The notes: generated by a model from the letters alone, not told the origin. 64,000 bases of DNA from CAVZZG01 sp963779685 (GCA_963779685.1 CAVZZG010000001.1:806001-870000); one strand, 5' to 3'. Shown: positions 1 through 8,698, counted from the stretch's first letter. Program-made: numbers and translations.

Positions 1-1
1 G

Positions 2-61
2 TTCTGCAACATGGACGGGCACTACCGGGCCGGGATGCACACCCAGCTGACGGTGTACTGA
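2..61 (+). CDS. C-terminus of a cupredoxin-like protein (partial)
   Basis: Only the last 19 codons are inside the window, ending in TGA at 59-61. They read FCNMDGHYRAGMHTQLTVY. The pattern Cys-x4-His-x4-Met is the type 1 copper loop that closes cupredoxin folds such as plastocyanin and the first domain of copper nitrite reductase. The natural reading is a blue-copper electron carrier or a multicopper oxidase-like protein that starts left of the window. The fragment is too short to choose between them. The GGDEF-EAL gene starts one base after this stop, so the two are probably co-transcribed. Confidence 0.6.
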   Translation, partial: FCNMDGHYRAGMHTQLTVY

Positions 62-62
62 G

Positions 63-2408
63 ATGCCGGGCCGGACCACGTTCAGACCGCTCGAGTCCGG
101 TGGCCGCCGTGTCGTCGTCGCGATCGTCGCGACCTTTGCGCTCGTGTCGGCGGGGACGGTGGTGCTGTCCATCAACGGCACCGCCCGCGCGCGTCACCGG
201 GCGGCCGTGATCGAGGTGGCGGCGCGGCAGCGTATGCTGGCCGACCGCTACGTGCGCGACGTGCTGCTGGTGCGCGAGGGACGACCGGCGGATCCGGCTC
301 AGACGGCGCTGCTGCTGCTCCAGAGCGCCGACGTGCTGCTGAGCGGCGGCGCGGTGCCGCCGGCGTTGGGCGACGACGACGGCACCACGCTGTCCGCGAC
401 GACCGACCCGGGCGCCCGTGCCCAGCTGGTGCAGGCGCGGCGACTGGCCGCCGACCTGACCGCTACCGGAGCCGCGATCCTGGCGGGCCGACCGGCCGAG
501 TACGTGCGGTTGACCGCGGGCGAGAAGCTCGACACGTTCGATCCGATCCAGCGCCTGACCATCCTTGCGGCGGTCACCTCGAACGTCTCCCTGAACGCCG
601 CGCGGTCGATCGGCACCGGTGCCGACAACTCGATCGAGAGCCTCATCAACCTCCAGGTCGCGCTCGGGATCGCGGGCCTCGTGATCTCGCTGCTCCTGGC
701 CTGGGCGCTGATCGCCGTCACCCGCCGCCAGACGGCGCACTTCCGCAGTCTCGTCACGTCGTCGACCGACCTCGTGCTCGTCTTCGTCGGCGGCGGCTGC
801 GGCTACGCCAGCGAGTCGGTGGCGTCCATGCTCGGGCGTGCCGACGCCGAGCTACTCGGCGACGGCTTCGCCGAGCGCGTCCATCCCGAGGACCGCTCGG
901 TCTTCGAGGCAGCGATTGCCACCGCCCCGACCGGAGGCGTGGAGTTCCGCGTGCGCAACCGCTTCGACGAGTGGCGGAACCTCGAGGCGCTCGTCACCGA
1001 CCTGCGCGCCGATCGCCTCGTGCGCGGCGTCGTGCTCAACGCGCGCGACATGTCCGAGCACGTGCGGCTCGAGGAGGAGCTCACCCGCCGTGCCTTTCAC
1101 GACGACCTCACCGAGTTGCCGAACCGGGCGCTGTTCCGCGACCGGCTCGATCATGCACTCGCCCGCTCGGTCGACAACGGCGACGCGCTCGCGGTACTGC
1201 TGGTCGACCTCGACGGCTTCAAGAAGGTCAACGACACGCTCGGCCACGACGCCGGCGACCGCCTGCTGCGCGAGGTCGGGCACCGATTCGAGCGAACGAT
1301 GAAACGAGCGACCGACACCGTCGCGCGCCTCGGCGGCGACGAGTTCGCCGTGCTGCTCGAGCACTCCGCGGAGAGCCGGGCACACGAGGTCGCAAGCGCG
1401 CTCCTCACCCAGCTGGCTGTCCCGTCGGGCGTTGCGGGATGGGATGTCGCAGTGAGCGCGAGCATCGGCATCGCCATCCACACCGGCGGGGCGGGCGACA
1501 GCGAGGAGATGATCCGGCGGGCCGACATCGCGATGTACGCCGCCAAGGATGCAGGTCGCGGACGCTACGAGGTGTTCAACGAGGACATGACGCGCCAGCT
1601 GGGCGAGATGGTCGGTCTCGAGCACGAGCTGCGGCTTGCGATCGACCGCGGCGAGCTGAGCGTGCACTACCAGCCGGAGTTCGTGGTGACGACGGGCGCG
1701 ATCGCCGGTGTCGAGGCGCTCATCCGGTGGTCGTCGCCGAAGCTCGGCTGGATCCCGCCGTCGACGTTCATACCGCTGGCCGAGCAGACCGGGCAGATCC
1801 TCCCGATCGGCGAGCAGGTGCTGGTCGAGGCCTGCAGGCAGACGGCAGCCTGGGATGCGCAGGGCATCCTGCCGGACGGCTTCCGGACGTGGGTCAACGT
1901 CTCGGGCAAGCAACTCGTGGCCGGCGGTCTCGGTGACCTGTTCGAGCGGGCGCTCGCACGGGCCGGCCTGCCTGCGGAGCGGATCGGCATCGAGGTGACC
2001 GAAACGGCCGTGATCCAGGATGGCGCGGCCGGTGAGCGAGCCTTCGCCGAGCTCCAGGCCCTGCACGACCGGGGCATCCGGATCGCCCTCGACGACTTCG
2101 GCACCGGGTTCTCCTCGCTGGGTCAGCTGCGCCGCTTCCCGATCGATGTCGTGAAGGTCGACCGGTCGTTCATCCAGGGTCTCGAGCACAACGCGAAGGA
2201 CGCCGCCATCACGGCCAACGTCGTCAGCCTCGCCCACGCGCTCGGGCTGATGGCGATCGCGGAGGGCGTCGAGTCCACGGGCCAGCTGGCGGCGCTCGAG
2301 ATGCTCGGATGCGACTTCGTCCAGGGATTCCTGTTCGCCCGGCCCGACACGGCCGATTCGATCTCCCGATTCCTCGCCACCTACCAGCCCGAGGCGGAAG
2401 CAGCCTGA
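63..2408 (+). CDS. Membrane-bound PAS-GGDEF-EAL c-di-GMP enzyme
   Basis: A 781-residue protein predicted to make and/or degrade cyclic di-GMP at the inner membrane. Transmembrane helices lie at about 17-38 and 196-218 and bracket an external sensor region. That region opens with an RQRMLADR stretch like the P-box of NarX/PilJ-type sensors. A PAS domain (about 225-335) links to the GGDEF domain, whose active-site motif GGDEF is at about 424. An intact inhibitory RxxD site (RATD) sits five residues upstream of it. The EAL domain starts with VEALIRW near 550 and keeps the metal and catalytic motifs (NVS, EVTE, DDFGTG, KVD, AEGVE, VQG), so both domains look competent. The start is one base after the preceding cupredoxin stop. 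Confidence 0.93.
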   Translation: MPGRTTFRPLESGGRRVVVAIVATFALVSAGTVVLSINGTARARHRAAVIEVAARQRMLADRYVRDVLLVREGRPADPAQTALLLLQSADVLLSGGAVPPALGDDDGTTLSATTDPGARAQLVQARRLAADLTATGAAILAGRPAEYVRLTAGEKLDTFDPIQRLTILAAVTSNVSLNAARSIGTGADNSIESLINLQVALGIAGLVISLLLAWALIAVTRRQTAHFRSLVTSSTDLVLVFVGGGCGYASESVASMLGRADAELLGDGFAERVHPEDRSVFEAAIATAPTGGVEFRVRNRFDEWRNLEALVTDLRADRLVRGVVLNARDMSEHVRLEEELTRRAFHDDLTELPNRALFRDRLDHALARSVDNGDALAVLLVDLDGFKKVNDTLGHDAGDRLLREVGHRFERTMKRATDTVARLGGDEFAVLLEHSAESRAHEVASALLTQLAVPSGVAGWDVAVSASIGIAIHTGGAGDSEEMIRRADIAMYAAKDAGRGRYEVFNEDMTRQLGEMVGLEHELRLAIDRGELSVHYQPEFVVTTGAIAGVEALIRWSSPKLGWIPPSTFIPLAEQTGQILPIGEQVLVEACRQTAAWDAQGILPDGFRTWVNVSGKQLVAGGLGDLFERALARAGLPAERIGIEVTETAVIQDGAAGERAFAELQALHDRGIRIALDDFGTGFSSLGQLRRFPIDVVKVDRSFIQGLEHNAKDAAITANVVSLAHALGLMAIAEGVESTGQLAALEMLGCDFVQGFLFARPDTADSISRFLATYQPEAEAA

Positions 2409-2507
2409 CCGCGTCGGTAGCCGGGCCGCGAGTCCGGGCGCCGACAGGAGGGTCGATCCACGTTTCCGCTCGGCCGCGCTGCCGACCCGGCCTACAATTG
2501 CGGCCAG

Positions 2508-2954
2508 ATGGGGGTCGACGTGCAGACCGAGATCGAGATCGCCCGGCCGCGCGACGAGGTCGCCGCCTACGCTTGCGATCCGAACCGCGCGACGAGCTGG
2601 TACGAGAACATCAAGGCGGTCGACTGGGTCACGCCGCCGCCGCTGGCTGTCGGTTCGCGGGTCGCGTTCGTCGCCCTGTTCCTCGGCCGTCGGCTCGCCT
2701 ACACGTACGAGATAGCCGAGCTCGACCATGCGACGCGGCTCGTGATGCGCACGGCCGACGGCCCGTTCCCGATGGAGACGACCTATGCCTGGGCGTCGAC
2801 GGCGAGCGGGACGACGACCATGACGCTGCGTAACCGCGGTGAGCCGCGCGGCTTCTCGAAGCTCGTCGCACCCTTCCTGGCACGTGCCATGCGTCACGCC
2901 AACCGTAAGGATCTGGCACGGCTCAAGACTATCCTCGAAGCGGGGGCGGGCTAG
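2508..2954 (+). CDS. SRPBCC-family (polyketide cyclase/START-like) protein
   Basis: A 148-residue single-domain protein with the helix-grip features of the SRPBCC superfamily. The N-terminal strand ends in IARPRDEVAAYACDP, the position where the ligand-pocket helix begins; SWY and GSRV follow, and a long C-terminal helix closes the fold. The family binds hydrophobic ligands, and some members are cyclases or ligand carriers. Nothing in the sequence fixes the ligand. It stands alone, 99 bases after the c-di-GMP gene and convergent with the TauE/SafE gene. Confidence 0.8.
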   Translation: MGVDVQTEIEIARPRDEVAAYACDPNRATSWYENIKAVDWVTPPPLAVGSRVAFVALFLGRRLAYTYEIAELDHATRLVMRTADGPFPMETTYAWASTASGTTTMTLRNRGEPRGFSKLVAPFLARAMRHANRKDLARLKTILEAGAG

Positions 2955-2968
2955 CTGCGATCGGCTGG

Positions 2969-3730
2969 TCAGCGGCTCGCGAGGCCGGTGGCGATCGACA
3001 GCACGCCGGCGGCGAATGCGCTGGCCAGGACGAGCGGTTCGTAGTAGCGCGGCGGGAGGCGCAGGAACAGCTGCCGGCCGACGGCGTGGCCGAGGATCGC
3101 CACCGGTACCAGGACCGGGATCCAGCCGGCCTTGCCCAGGCTCGCGCTGCCCGCGATCACGTACAGGACGGCGAGTCCGACGATGTCGAGCGTGAAGAAG
3201 ATCACCGTGACGGCGTCGCGGATGGCCGCCGGGGCCATGCGCCGGGCGGTGAGCCAGATCGCCAGCGGCGGGCCGCTGGTGGTGGTGGAGGTGGTGAGGA
3301 TGCCGACCGCGAAACCCGCTGCGACCGCTGCGCCCCGGCCGGTGCCCGAGTGCCTCGGCCGGCCGTTGCGTCGCACCAGGCGCGCGAGCACGATGCCGCA
3401 GACGGCGATGCCGACCGCGATCTTCATGGCCGTCTCGGACACGACCGTGATGATCAGCACGCCGATCGGGAGGCCCGGGATCGCCGCGGCCAGGGCGGGC
3501 CGCACTGCCGTCCAGTCGACCTCGAGCCGGCGGCGCTCGCCGAACATCACCAGCAGGTTGACGACCTGGCCGAGGATCAGCACCAGTGCGACGGCGGCGG
3601 AGGGTGGGGCGACCGCGTACAGCACCGGCCCGGCGATCAATGCGAACCCGAATCCGGTGGCGGCCTGCACGATGGCCGCGACGAGCAGCCCGCAGGCCGC
3701 GATCACGAGCGCGATGGTCATGGATGACAC
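2969..3730 (-). CDS. TauE/SafE (TSUP) family anion exporter
   Basis: A 253-residue, very hydrophobic protein with about eight predicted membrane spans. It opens with the TSUP signature (VAAIVQAATGFGFALIAGP) and carries the matching second repeat near residues 145-165. TSUP proteins move sulfite, sulfoacetate and other organosulfur or organic anions across the inner membrane; the substrate cannot be read here. The GTG start at 3730 is preferred because GGAGAA lies a suitable distance upstream on the minus strand. ATG at 3721 is the alternative. It is divergent from the aldo/keto reductase. Confidence 0.85.
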   Translation of the reverse strand: MSSMTIALVIAACGLLVAAIVQAATGFGFALIAGPVLYAVAPPSAAVALVLILGQVVNLLVMFGERRRLEVDWTAVRPALAAAIPGLPIGVLIITVVSETAMKIAVGIAVCGIVLARLVRRNGRPRHSGTGRGAAVAAGFAVGILTTSTTTSGPPLAIWLTARRMAPAAIRDAVTVIFFTLDIVGLAVLYVIAGSASLGKAGWIPVLVPVAILGHAVGRQLFLRLPPRYYEPLVLASAFAAGVLSIATGLASR

Positions 3731-3846
3731 TGCGGCTTCTCCGCGGACGGGTTGCGGGTTCGCATGACGAGGGCGCAGGGTGGGCGCTCGCGTGGAGTAT
3801 GGCGCTCGTGCCCCGCCAACCCGGTGCGCCGGTACGCTGCCGGCGG

Positions 3847-4891
3847 ATGGAGCATCGGCAACTAGGGCGTTCGGGGCTTCGCGTCTCGGCGTTGACGTTC
3901 GGGACGATGACGTTCCGCGACCCGGGCGACCTGCCGAAGGTCGGCTCGACCGACATCGCCGGTGCCCGCCGCCAGCTCGACCGGTGCCTGGATGCCGGCG
4001 TGACGCTGATCGACACGGCGGACATCTACGCGTCGGGCCGGTCGGAGGAGATCCTCGGCGAGGCCATGCAGGGTCGTCGCGACCGGCTGCTGATCGCGAC
4101 CAAGGCGCGGTTCGCGACGGGTGACGGCCCCAACGACGCCGGGCTCTCGCGCCAGCACCTGATCGCGGCCTGCGAGGCGAGCCTGCGGCGGCTGGGCGTC
4201 GACCACATCGACCTCTACCAGACGCACGAGTGGGACGGCCAGACCCCGGTCGAGGAGACGGCGGAGGCGCTCGACACGCTCGTGCGCAGCGGCAAGGTGC
4301 GCTACGTCGGCTGCTCGAACTTCACCGGCTGGCAGCTGACGAAGGCGGTCGCGGCGGCCCAGCGGACCGGGCGCGAGCCCTACGTCTGCGAACCAGATCC
4401 ACTACTCGCTCCAGGCCCGCGAGGCCGAGTACGAGATCATCCCGGCCTGCATCGACCAGGGGCTCGGCGTGCTGGTCTGGAGCCCGCTGGCGGGCGGACT
4501 CCTGTCCGGCAAGTACCGTCGCGGCGCCGAGCCGCCGGCCGGATCGCGGCATGCGGGCGACTGGAACGAGCCGCCGGTGCGCGACGTCGAACTGCTGTAC
4601 GACCTGATCGACGCGCTGGTCGAGATCGGCGCGGGCCGGGGCGTGTCGGCTGCGCAGGTGGCGCTCGCCTGGCTGCTCGGCCGGCCGGGCGTCACGTCGC
4701 TCGTGATCGGCGCGCGCACCGACGATCAGCTCGCCGACAGCCTTGCCGCGGCCGAACTCCGACTCGAGCCCGGCGAACGGGCCCGGCTCGACGAGCTCAG
4801 CGCCCCACCGCTGATCTACCCGCACTGGCACCAGCGCGACAGCGCCTCGGATCGCTTCAGCGTGGCCGACCGCGCGCTGCACGGCCCGTGA
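3847..4891 (+). CDS. Aldo/keto reductase, interrupted by one frameshift
   Basis: NAD(P)H-dependent oxidoreductase of the AKR family, TIM-barrel type. The first part (from MEHRQLGRSGLRVSALTFG) has the catalytic Asp in LIDTADIYASGRSEE and the Lys in IATKARF. The second half (from LVWSPLAGGLLSGKY) has the coenzyme-binding end LVIGARTDDQL. The two halves lie in different frames. The shift falls at about 4386-4391, where the expected NQIHYSLQAREAEY is restored by removing one base. The whole span is 3 x 348 + 1 bases, as expected for a single inserted base. This may be a sequencing error or a young pseudogene. The substrate is unknown. Confidence 0.8.
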
Positions 4892-4897
4892 GTACCC

Positions 4898-4974
4898 GGT
4901 GGAGGCCGTAGAGGCCAGCGGTGCCGAGCATTGGCGGGCTGGGGCTGGCGCCGCCAGCCTCTACGGTCTCCACC
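4898..4974. repeat. Long imperfect inverted repeat downstream of the aldo/keto reductase
   Basis: An 18-base arm at 4898-4915 (GGTGGAGGCCGTAGAGGC) pairs with 4957-4974 with one mismatch. Weaker complementarity continues inward, giving a stem of perhaps 25 or more pairs. It starts 7 bases after the reductase stop and lies between convergent genes. It could work as a transcription terminator, although there is no T-run. It could also be a palindromic intergenic repeat unit. The rest of the 4892-5155 gap holds nothing recognisable. Confidence 0.55.
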
Positions 4975-5155
4975 ACGTCGCTGTGGGTTGCCCATGCCCG
5001 ACGGGGAAGCGTCCGAGCCGATCGATGATGGTGGGGCGGGCCATCGCCCCCAGCATCGCACCCGAGCGGCGATCCGGCATCGGCGTCGCATGCGCACCTG
5101 GGGTGGGAAACCCGCAGCCTTGCCCGGCGTCCTTCGCCCGGGCCGCTTCCGACGA

Positions 5156-6094
5156 CTAGAGCCAGCGCTTGCGCCGGAACCAGATCAGCTGCAGGGCCGT
5201 GACGACCACGATCATCCCGAGGACCCACTCGTAGCCGAAACGCCACCGGTACTCGGGCATGCCGCGCACGTTCATGCCGTAGAAGCCGACGACGAGCGAC
5301 GGGAACAGCAGCAGGGCCGCGATCACCGTGAGGCGCTTCATGACCTCGTTCTGGTCGTTCGCCACCTTGGCCTGGTGGTAGTCGCGCACGCTGGCGATGA
5401 GGTCGCGGGAGAGGTCGAGCGCCTCGCTCGCCCGCAGCAGCTTGTCGTAGGCATCGCTGAAGTGCAGCTCGATATCGCGATCGAAGAGCTCGCGCCCGGC
5501 TGCCTCGTCGACCTCGACCCGGCCGTCGAACACGCGCCGGAGCGCATCGCGTGTGGGGCTGAGGATGCGCCGGATGTGGAGCACGTCGTGCCGCAGCGTG
5601 GACAGGCGCTCGCGGACGGTCGCAGCCTCCCACTCTTCGACGTGGTCCTCGAGTTCGTCGATGTCCTCGTTGAGGCGGTCGGTGAGGTCGAGAAAGCCCT
5701 CGGCGACCTCGTCGATGACCTGGTAGGCGATCATGCCGGCGGAGCGCAGCCGACCGGCCGAGTAAAGCGTCAGCGCGGGGCTGCAGTCGAAGGCCCCATG
5801 CCCCTCGCAGCTCTTCCGGACGGTCAGGACCAGGTCGGGGGCGACCACCAGGTCGACCTCCTGATAGCGCACGGCTCCGGTGGTCTGGTCGAGCTTCGGC
5901 ACCAGGAACACGCCGAAGACGTAGTCGCCGTGGCCCTCGATCGTCGGGCGCGGGTCGTCGCGGTGCCGGTGGGGGGCGCGCAACTGGTCGAGCGCCTTCG
6001 GATGCAGCGACTGGGTGATCGCGCTGGCGAGCGCGTCCTCTTCCGGATCGACGAGATCGATCCAGACGACCGCCGCCGGGTCGGGACCGTCCAC
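5156..6094 (-). CDS. CorA-family divalent cation channel
   Basis: A 312-residue protein of the CorA/ZntB superfamily. A soluble alpha/beta N-terminal domain is followed by a long coiled helix (about 150-260) and two C-terminal membrane helices. The first helix ends in YGMNV, the selectivity-filter motif, followed by a short acidic-poor loop (RGMPEYRW). These proteins form pentameric Mg2+ (CorA) or Zn2+ (ZntB) channels in the inner membrane. The short loop after GMN does not settle which. The protein ends in RRKRWL, a positive-inside tail as usual. It is transcribed alone, divergent from the 2OG oxygenase operon. Confidence 0.9.
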   Translation of the reverse strand: MDGPDPAAVVWIDLVDPEEDALASAITQSLHPKALDQLRAPHRHRDDPRPTIEGHGDYVFGVFLVPKLDQTTGAVRYQEVDLVVAPDLVLTVRKSCEGHGAFDCSPALTLYSAGRLRSAGMIAYQVIDEVAEGFLDLTDRLNEDIDELEDHVEEWEAATVRERLSTLRHDVLHIRRILSPTRDALRRVFDGRVEVDEAAGRELFDRDIELHFSDAYDKLLRASEALDLSRDLIASVRDYHQAKVANDQNEVMKRLTVIAALLLFPSLVVGFYGMNVRGMPEYRWRFGYEWVLGMIVVVTALQLIWFRRKRWL

Positions 6095-6196
6095 GTCCCG
6101 GACGATACCGCGGGGGTCGGCGCCACCTCCGGCGTCTCACGTCCGGGGGTGGTCGCGCGTTCTGGTACCGGGCGCACACGCAGGAGGATCCCGCCG

Positions 6197-6922
6197 ATGA
6201 CCCAGACCATGGTTGCCACCGTCACGACCCGGATCGCCGGGCTCGACTGGCACGAACTCGAGAGCCGGCTCGACGAGCGCGGCTTCGCCGTGACCGAACC
6301 GGTGCTCGGCGCCGACGAGTGCGCCGAGCTGGCCGGGCTGTTCGACGGCGACCGGTTCCGTTCGACCGTCGACATGGCTCGCTACCGCTTCGGCGACGGT
6401 CGCTACCGCTACTTCGCCCATCCACTCCCCGGGCCGATCGAGGAAGCCCGGGTCGCCTTCTACGAGCGGCTCGCGCCGATCGCCAACCGGTGGGCCGGTC
6501 TGCTCGCGGGTGACAATCCGACCTTTCCGCCGACGCACCAGCAGCTCCTCGAGCGCTGCCGGCACGCGGGCCAGACCCGGCCGACACCGCTGATGCTGCG
6601 CTATGGCGCCGGCGACTGGAATGCCCTGCACCAGGACCTCTACGGCGAGGTCTTCTTCCCGTTCCAGGTCTTGACGGTGCTCTCCGATCCCGGCACGGAC
6701 TTCGCCGGCGGGGAGTTCGTGCTGCTCGAGCAGCGTCCGCGCGCGCAGAGTCGCGCGCACGTCCTGCGTCCCGAGCGCGGTGCGTTCGTCATCTTCCCGA
6801 CCCGCGAGCGGCCGAACCGCGGCGCGAAGGGCTACCACCGCGTCGGCCTGCGGCACGGCGTCTCGACCGTCACCGCCGGCACCCGCACCGCACTCGGCAT
6901 CATCTTCCACGACGCCCGGTGA
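6197..6922 (+). CDS. 2-oxoglutarate/Fe(II)-dependent oxygenase
   Basis: A 241-residue cupin-fold oxygenase. The Fe(II) ligands are H145 and D147 in LHQDLYG and, most likely, H220. R230, ten residues later in GTRTALGIIFH, is the expected 2-oxoglutarate anchor. A strong AGGAGG site precedes the ATG by 9 bases. The gene overlaps the next (ogt) through a GTGA junction, and ogt in turn overlaps an Ada-like gene. From that context I infer a role in alkylation damage, for example oxidative removal of alkyl groups as AlkB does. The sequence is not AlkB itself, and a prolyl-hydroxylase-like activity is the alternative. Confidence 0.82.
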   Translation: MTQTMVATVTTRIAGLDWHELESRLDERGFAVTEPVLGADECAELAGLFDGDRFRSTVDMARYRFGDGRYRYFAHPLPGPIEEARVAFYERLAPIANRWAGLLAGDNPTFPPTHQQLLERCRHAGQTRPTPLMLRYGAGDWNALHQDLYGEVFFPFQVLTVLSDPGTDFAGGEFVLLEQRPRAQSRAHVLRPERGAFVIFPTRERPNRGAKGYHRVGLRHGVSTVTAGTRTALGIIFHDAR

Positions 6923-7455
6923 CCGGCATGCCCTGGACGATCTACGAGAGCCCGCTCGGCCCACTGACCCTGATCGCCGGCCCGAACGGCCTGCGCAGCG
7001 TCGGCTTCGCCGGGCGCGGCCCGAACGTCGCACCGGCCGATCACGACCCCGGCGCACTTGCCGCGGTCGCGGCGCAGCTGGACGGCTACTTCGCCGGCGA
7101 GCGCCGCACCTTCCAGCTGCGACTCGACCTCTCCGGCACCGCGTTCCAGGAGCGGGTGTGGCGCGCGCTGCAGGAGGTGGGGTACGGGCGGACGACGACG
7201 TACGGCGCGCTCGCACGCGCACTGGGCGTCACCGCGTCGGGCGCCGTCTCGCCCGCTCGCACGGTCGCGGCGGCGATCGCCGCCACGCCAATGCCGATCG
7301 TCGTGCCGTGCCACCGCGTGATCGCAGCCGACGGCTCGCTCACCGGGTACCTCGGTGGCCTCGAGGGGAAGCAGGCCCTCCTCGACTTCGAGGCCGCCGG
7401 CGGTGCGCCCGAGGCGCTGGCTCGCCGGCGACCGCAGCAGCTGGCACTGCTGTGA
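6919..7455 (+). CDS. ogt: Methylated-DNA-[protein]-cysteine S-methyltransferase
   Basis: A 178-residue O6-alkylguanine-DNA alkyltransferase. The suicide acceptor is the Cys of VVPCHRVI. It is preceded by the DNA-binding helix-turn-helix (FQERVWRALQEVGYGRTTTYGALARALG) and followed by GSLTGYLGGLEGKQALLDFE, all as in Ogt/MGMT. The SPARTVAAAIAATPMPI stretch corresponds to the Asn-hinge region (usually ARAVG.ANg.NP), but the usual Asn residues are replaced. The start is taken as GTG at 6919, overlapping the oxygenase stop; ATG at 6928 is possible. It is the middle gene of the putative alkylation-repair operon. Confidence 0.92.
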   Translation: MTGMPWTIYESPLGPLTLIAGPNGLRSVGFAGRGPNVAPADHDPGALAAVAAQLDGYFAGERRTFQLRLDLSGTAFQERVWRALQEVGYGRTTTYGALARALGVTASGAVSPARTVAAAIAATPMPIVVPCHRVIAADGSLTGYLGGLEGKQALLDFEAAGGAPEALARRRPQQLALL

Positions 7456-7706
7456 ACCGCTTCTGGACGCTCGTCGGAGCGGATGGCCTGGCGTACCGGA
7501 GCGATCGCCCGGGGACGTTCGGCGGGCATCGCCGCTCCCGGATCTACGGCCGTCTGGACTGCAGGTCGGCGCGCCAGGCGATCGCGCGCGGCGGCTACGT
7601 GCGCCACCGCGTCTTCTTCCTCGACGAGCGCACGGCCGTAGACGCCGGCTACCGGCCGTGCGCCGTGTGCCTGCCCACCCGCTACGCCGAATGGTTGCGG
7701 TCGTAG
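7452..7706 (+). CDS. Stand-alone Ada-type metal-binding domain protein lacking the acceptor Cys
   Basis: An 84-residue protein that begins with GTG inside the ogt stop. It aligns over its length with the N-terminal zinc domain of Ada: RSRIYGRLDCRSA corresponds to GIFCRPSCPS, and AGYRPCAVCLP to AGFRPCKRCRP. Three of the four zinc cysteines (C42, C69 and C72 of E. coli Ada) are kept. The one at position 38, which takes methyl groups from phosphotriesters, is glycine. It therefore cannot act as the classic methyl sensor. It may be a DNA-binding accessory to Ogt. The tight overlap supports co-translation with ogt. Confidence 0.8.
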   Translation: MNRFWTLVGADGLAYRSDRPGTFGGHRRSRIYGRLDCRSARQAIARGGYVRHRVFFLDERTAVDAGYRPCAVCLPTRYAEWLRS

Positions 7707-7753
7707 CCGCACGCGCCTACGCTCCGCGCCGGACGAGCCAAGGGAAGGTGCAG

Positions 7754-8698
7754 ATGAGCGGCAGGGTGAGCGTGGCCGAGTTCGAGCGGGTCTTCGAGTC
7801 GGTGAAGAACTGGGGCCGGTGGGGGCCCGACGACGAGATCGGGACCATGAACTACGTCACGCCGGCGAAGGTGATCGAGGCGGCAGGGCTGGTGCGTTCC
7901 GGCCGGCGGGTGTCGATGGCGATCCCGATCAACACGGTGGCCGGGCCCGACAACCCGAACCAGGCCATCCACTTCCTGATGCAGGGCCACGACGTGCCGG
8001 TCGACGGGAGCAAGGTGCGCTTCGCGCTCGACTTCCTCGGCATGGCCGCTCATGGTGACTGTCATACGCACGTCGACGCGTTGTGTCACATCTCCTACGA
8101 CGGCCTGACATACAACGGTCGGCCGGCACACGAGGTTGTCAGATCGACCGGTGCGACGGAGCAGGACATGGACGCCTACCACACGGGCATCGTCGGACGA
8201 GGTGTGCTGCTCGACATCCCGAAGCTGCGTGGCGTGAAGTGGCTCGAGCCGGGCGAGGCGGTGGCACGCGCCGAGCTCGAGGCATGTCTCGCGACGACTG
8301 GGTGTGCGCTCGGCGAGGGCGACTTCCTGGTGCTTCGCACCGGCCATCATCGGCGCCGCGTGGAGCTCGGCGCCTGGGACAACGGGCCGCCGCCCAGGGG
8401 CGAGGGGAAGGCCGGGATCCACGTCGACGCGATCCCCTGGATGCACGAGCTGCGGCTCGCGGCGTTCCTGCCGGACGGCGATGGCGAGACGGTTCCCAGC
8501 GTCGTCGAAGGCATGGGCTACCCCATCCACCCGCTGCAGGTGGTCGCCATGGGCATGCTGGTCTCCGACAGCCTCCAGTTCGAGGACCTCGCGGCGGCGT
8601 GCGACGAGGAGGGTCGCTCCGAGTTCATGGTGGTCGGGCTCCCGCTCCGGCTCCCGGGTGGCACCGGCTCGCCCTGGAACCCGATCGCGATCTTCTGA
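7754..8698 (+). CDS. Cyclase-family (kynurenine formamidase-like) metal-dependent hydrolase
   Basis: A 314-residue protein of the cyclase family (PF04199). The metal site is the HGDCHTHVDALCH stretch, matching the family pattern H-x-G-T-H-x-D-x-P-x-H with substitutions; EGDFLVLRTGHH and GIHVDAIPWMHE follow as in the family. Members hydrolyse N-formylkynurenine or related amides and esters. The Cys for Gly/Thr change in the metal motif and the ~310-residue length place it with the large bacterial subgroup of unknown substrate. An AGGGAAGG ribosome site precedes the ATG. It is convergent with the patatin gene, and the two stops sit around a CTGACCGGTCAG palindrome. Confidence 0.85.
   Translation: MSGRVSVAEFERVFESVKNWGRWGPDDEIGTMNYVTPAKVIEAAGLVRSGRRVSMAIPINTVAGPDNPNQAIHFLMQGHDVPVDGSKVRFALDFLGMAAHGDCHTHVDALCHISYDGLTYNGRPAHEVVRSTGATEQDMDAYHTGIVGRGVLLDIPKLRGVKWLEPGEAVARAELEACLATTGCALGEGDFLVLRTGHHRRRVELGAWDNGPPPRGEGKAGIHVDAIPWMHELRLAAFLPDGDGETVPSVVEGMGYPIHPLQVVAMGMLVSDSLQFEDLAAACDEEGRSEFMVVGLPLRLPGGTGSPWNPIAIF

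Noticed and set aside
852..4025. Minus-strand open frame of over 1000 codons across the GGDEF-EAL gene and beyond
   Set aside because: High GC leaves few stops on the opposite strand. The translation is Arg/Pro/Ala-rich without domains, and the forward genes here are well supported.
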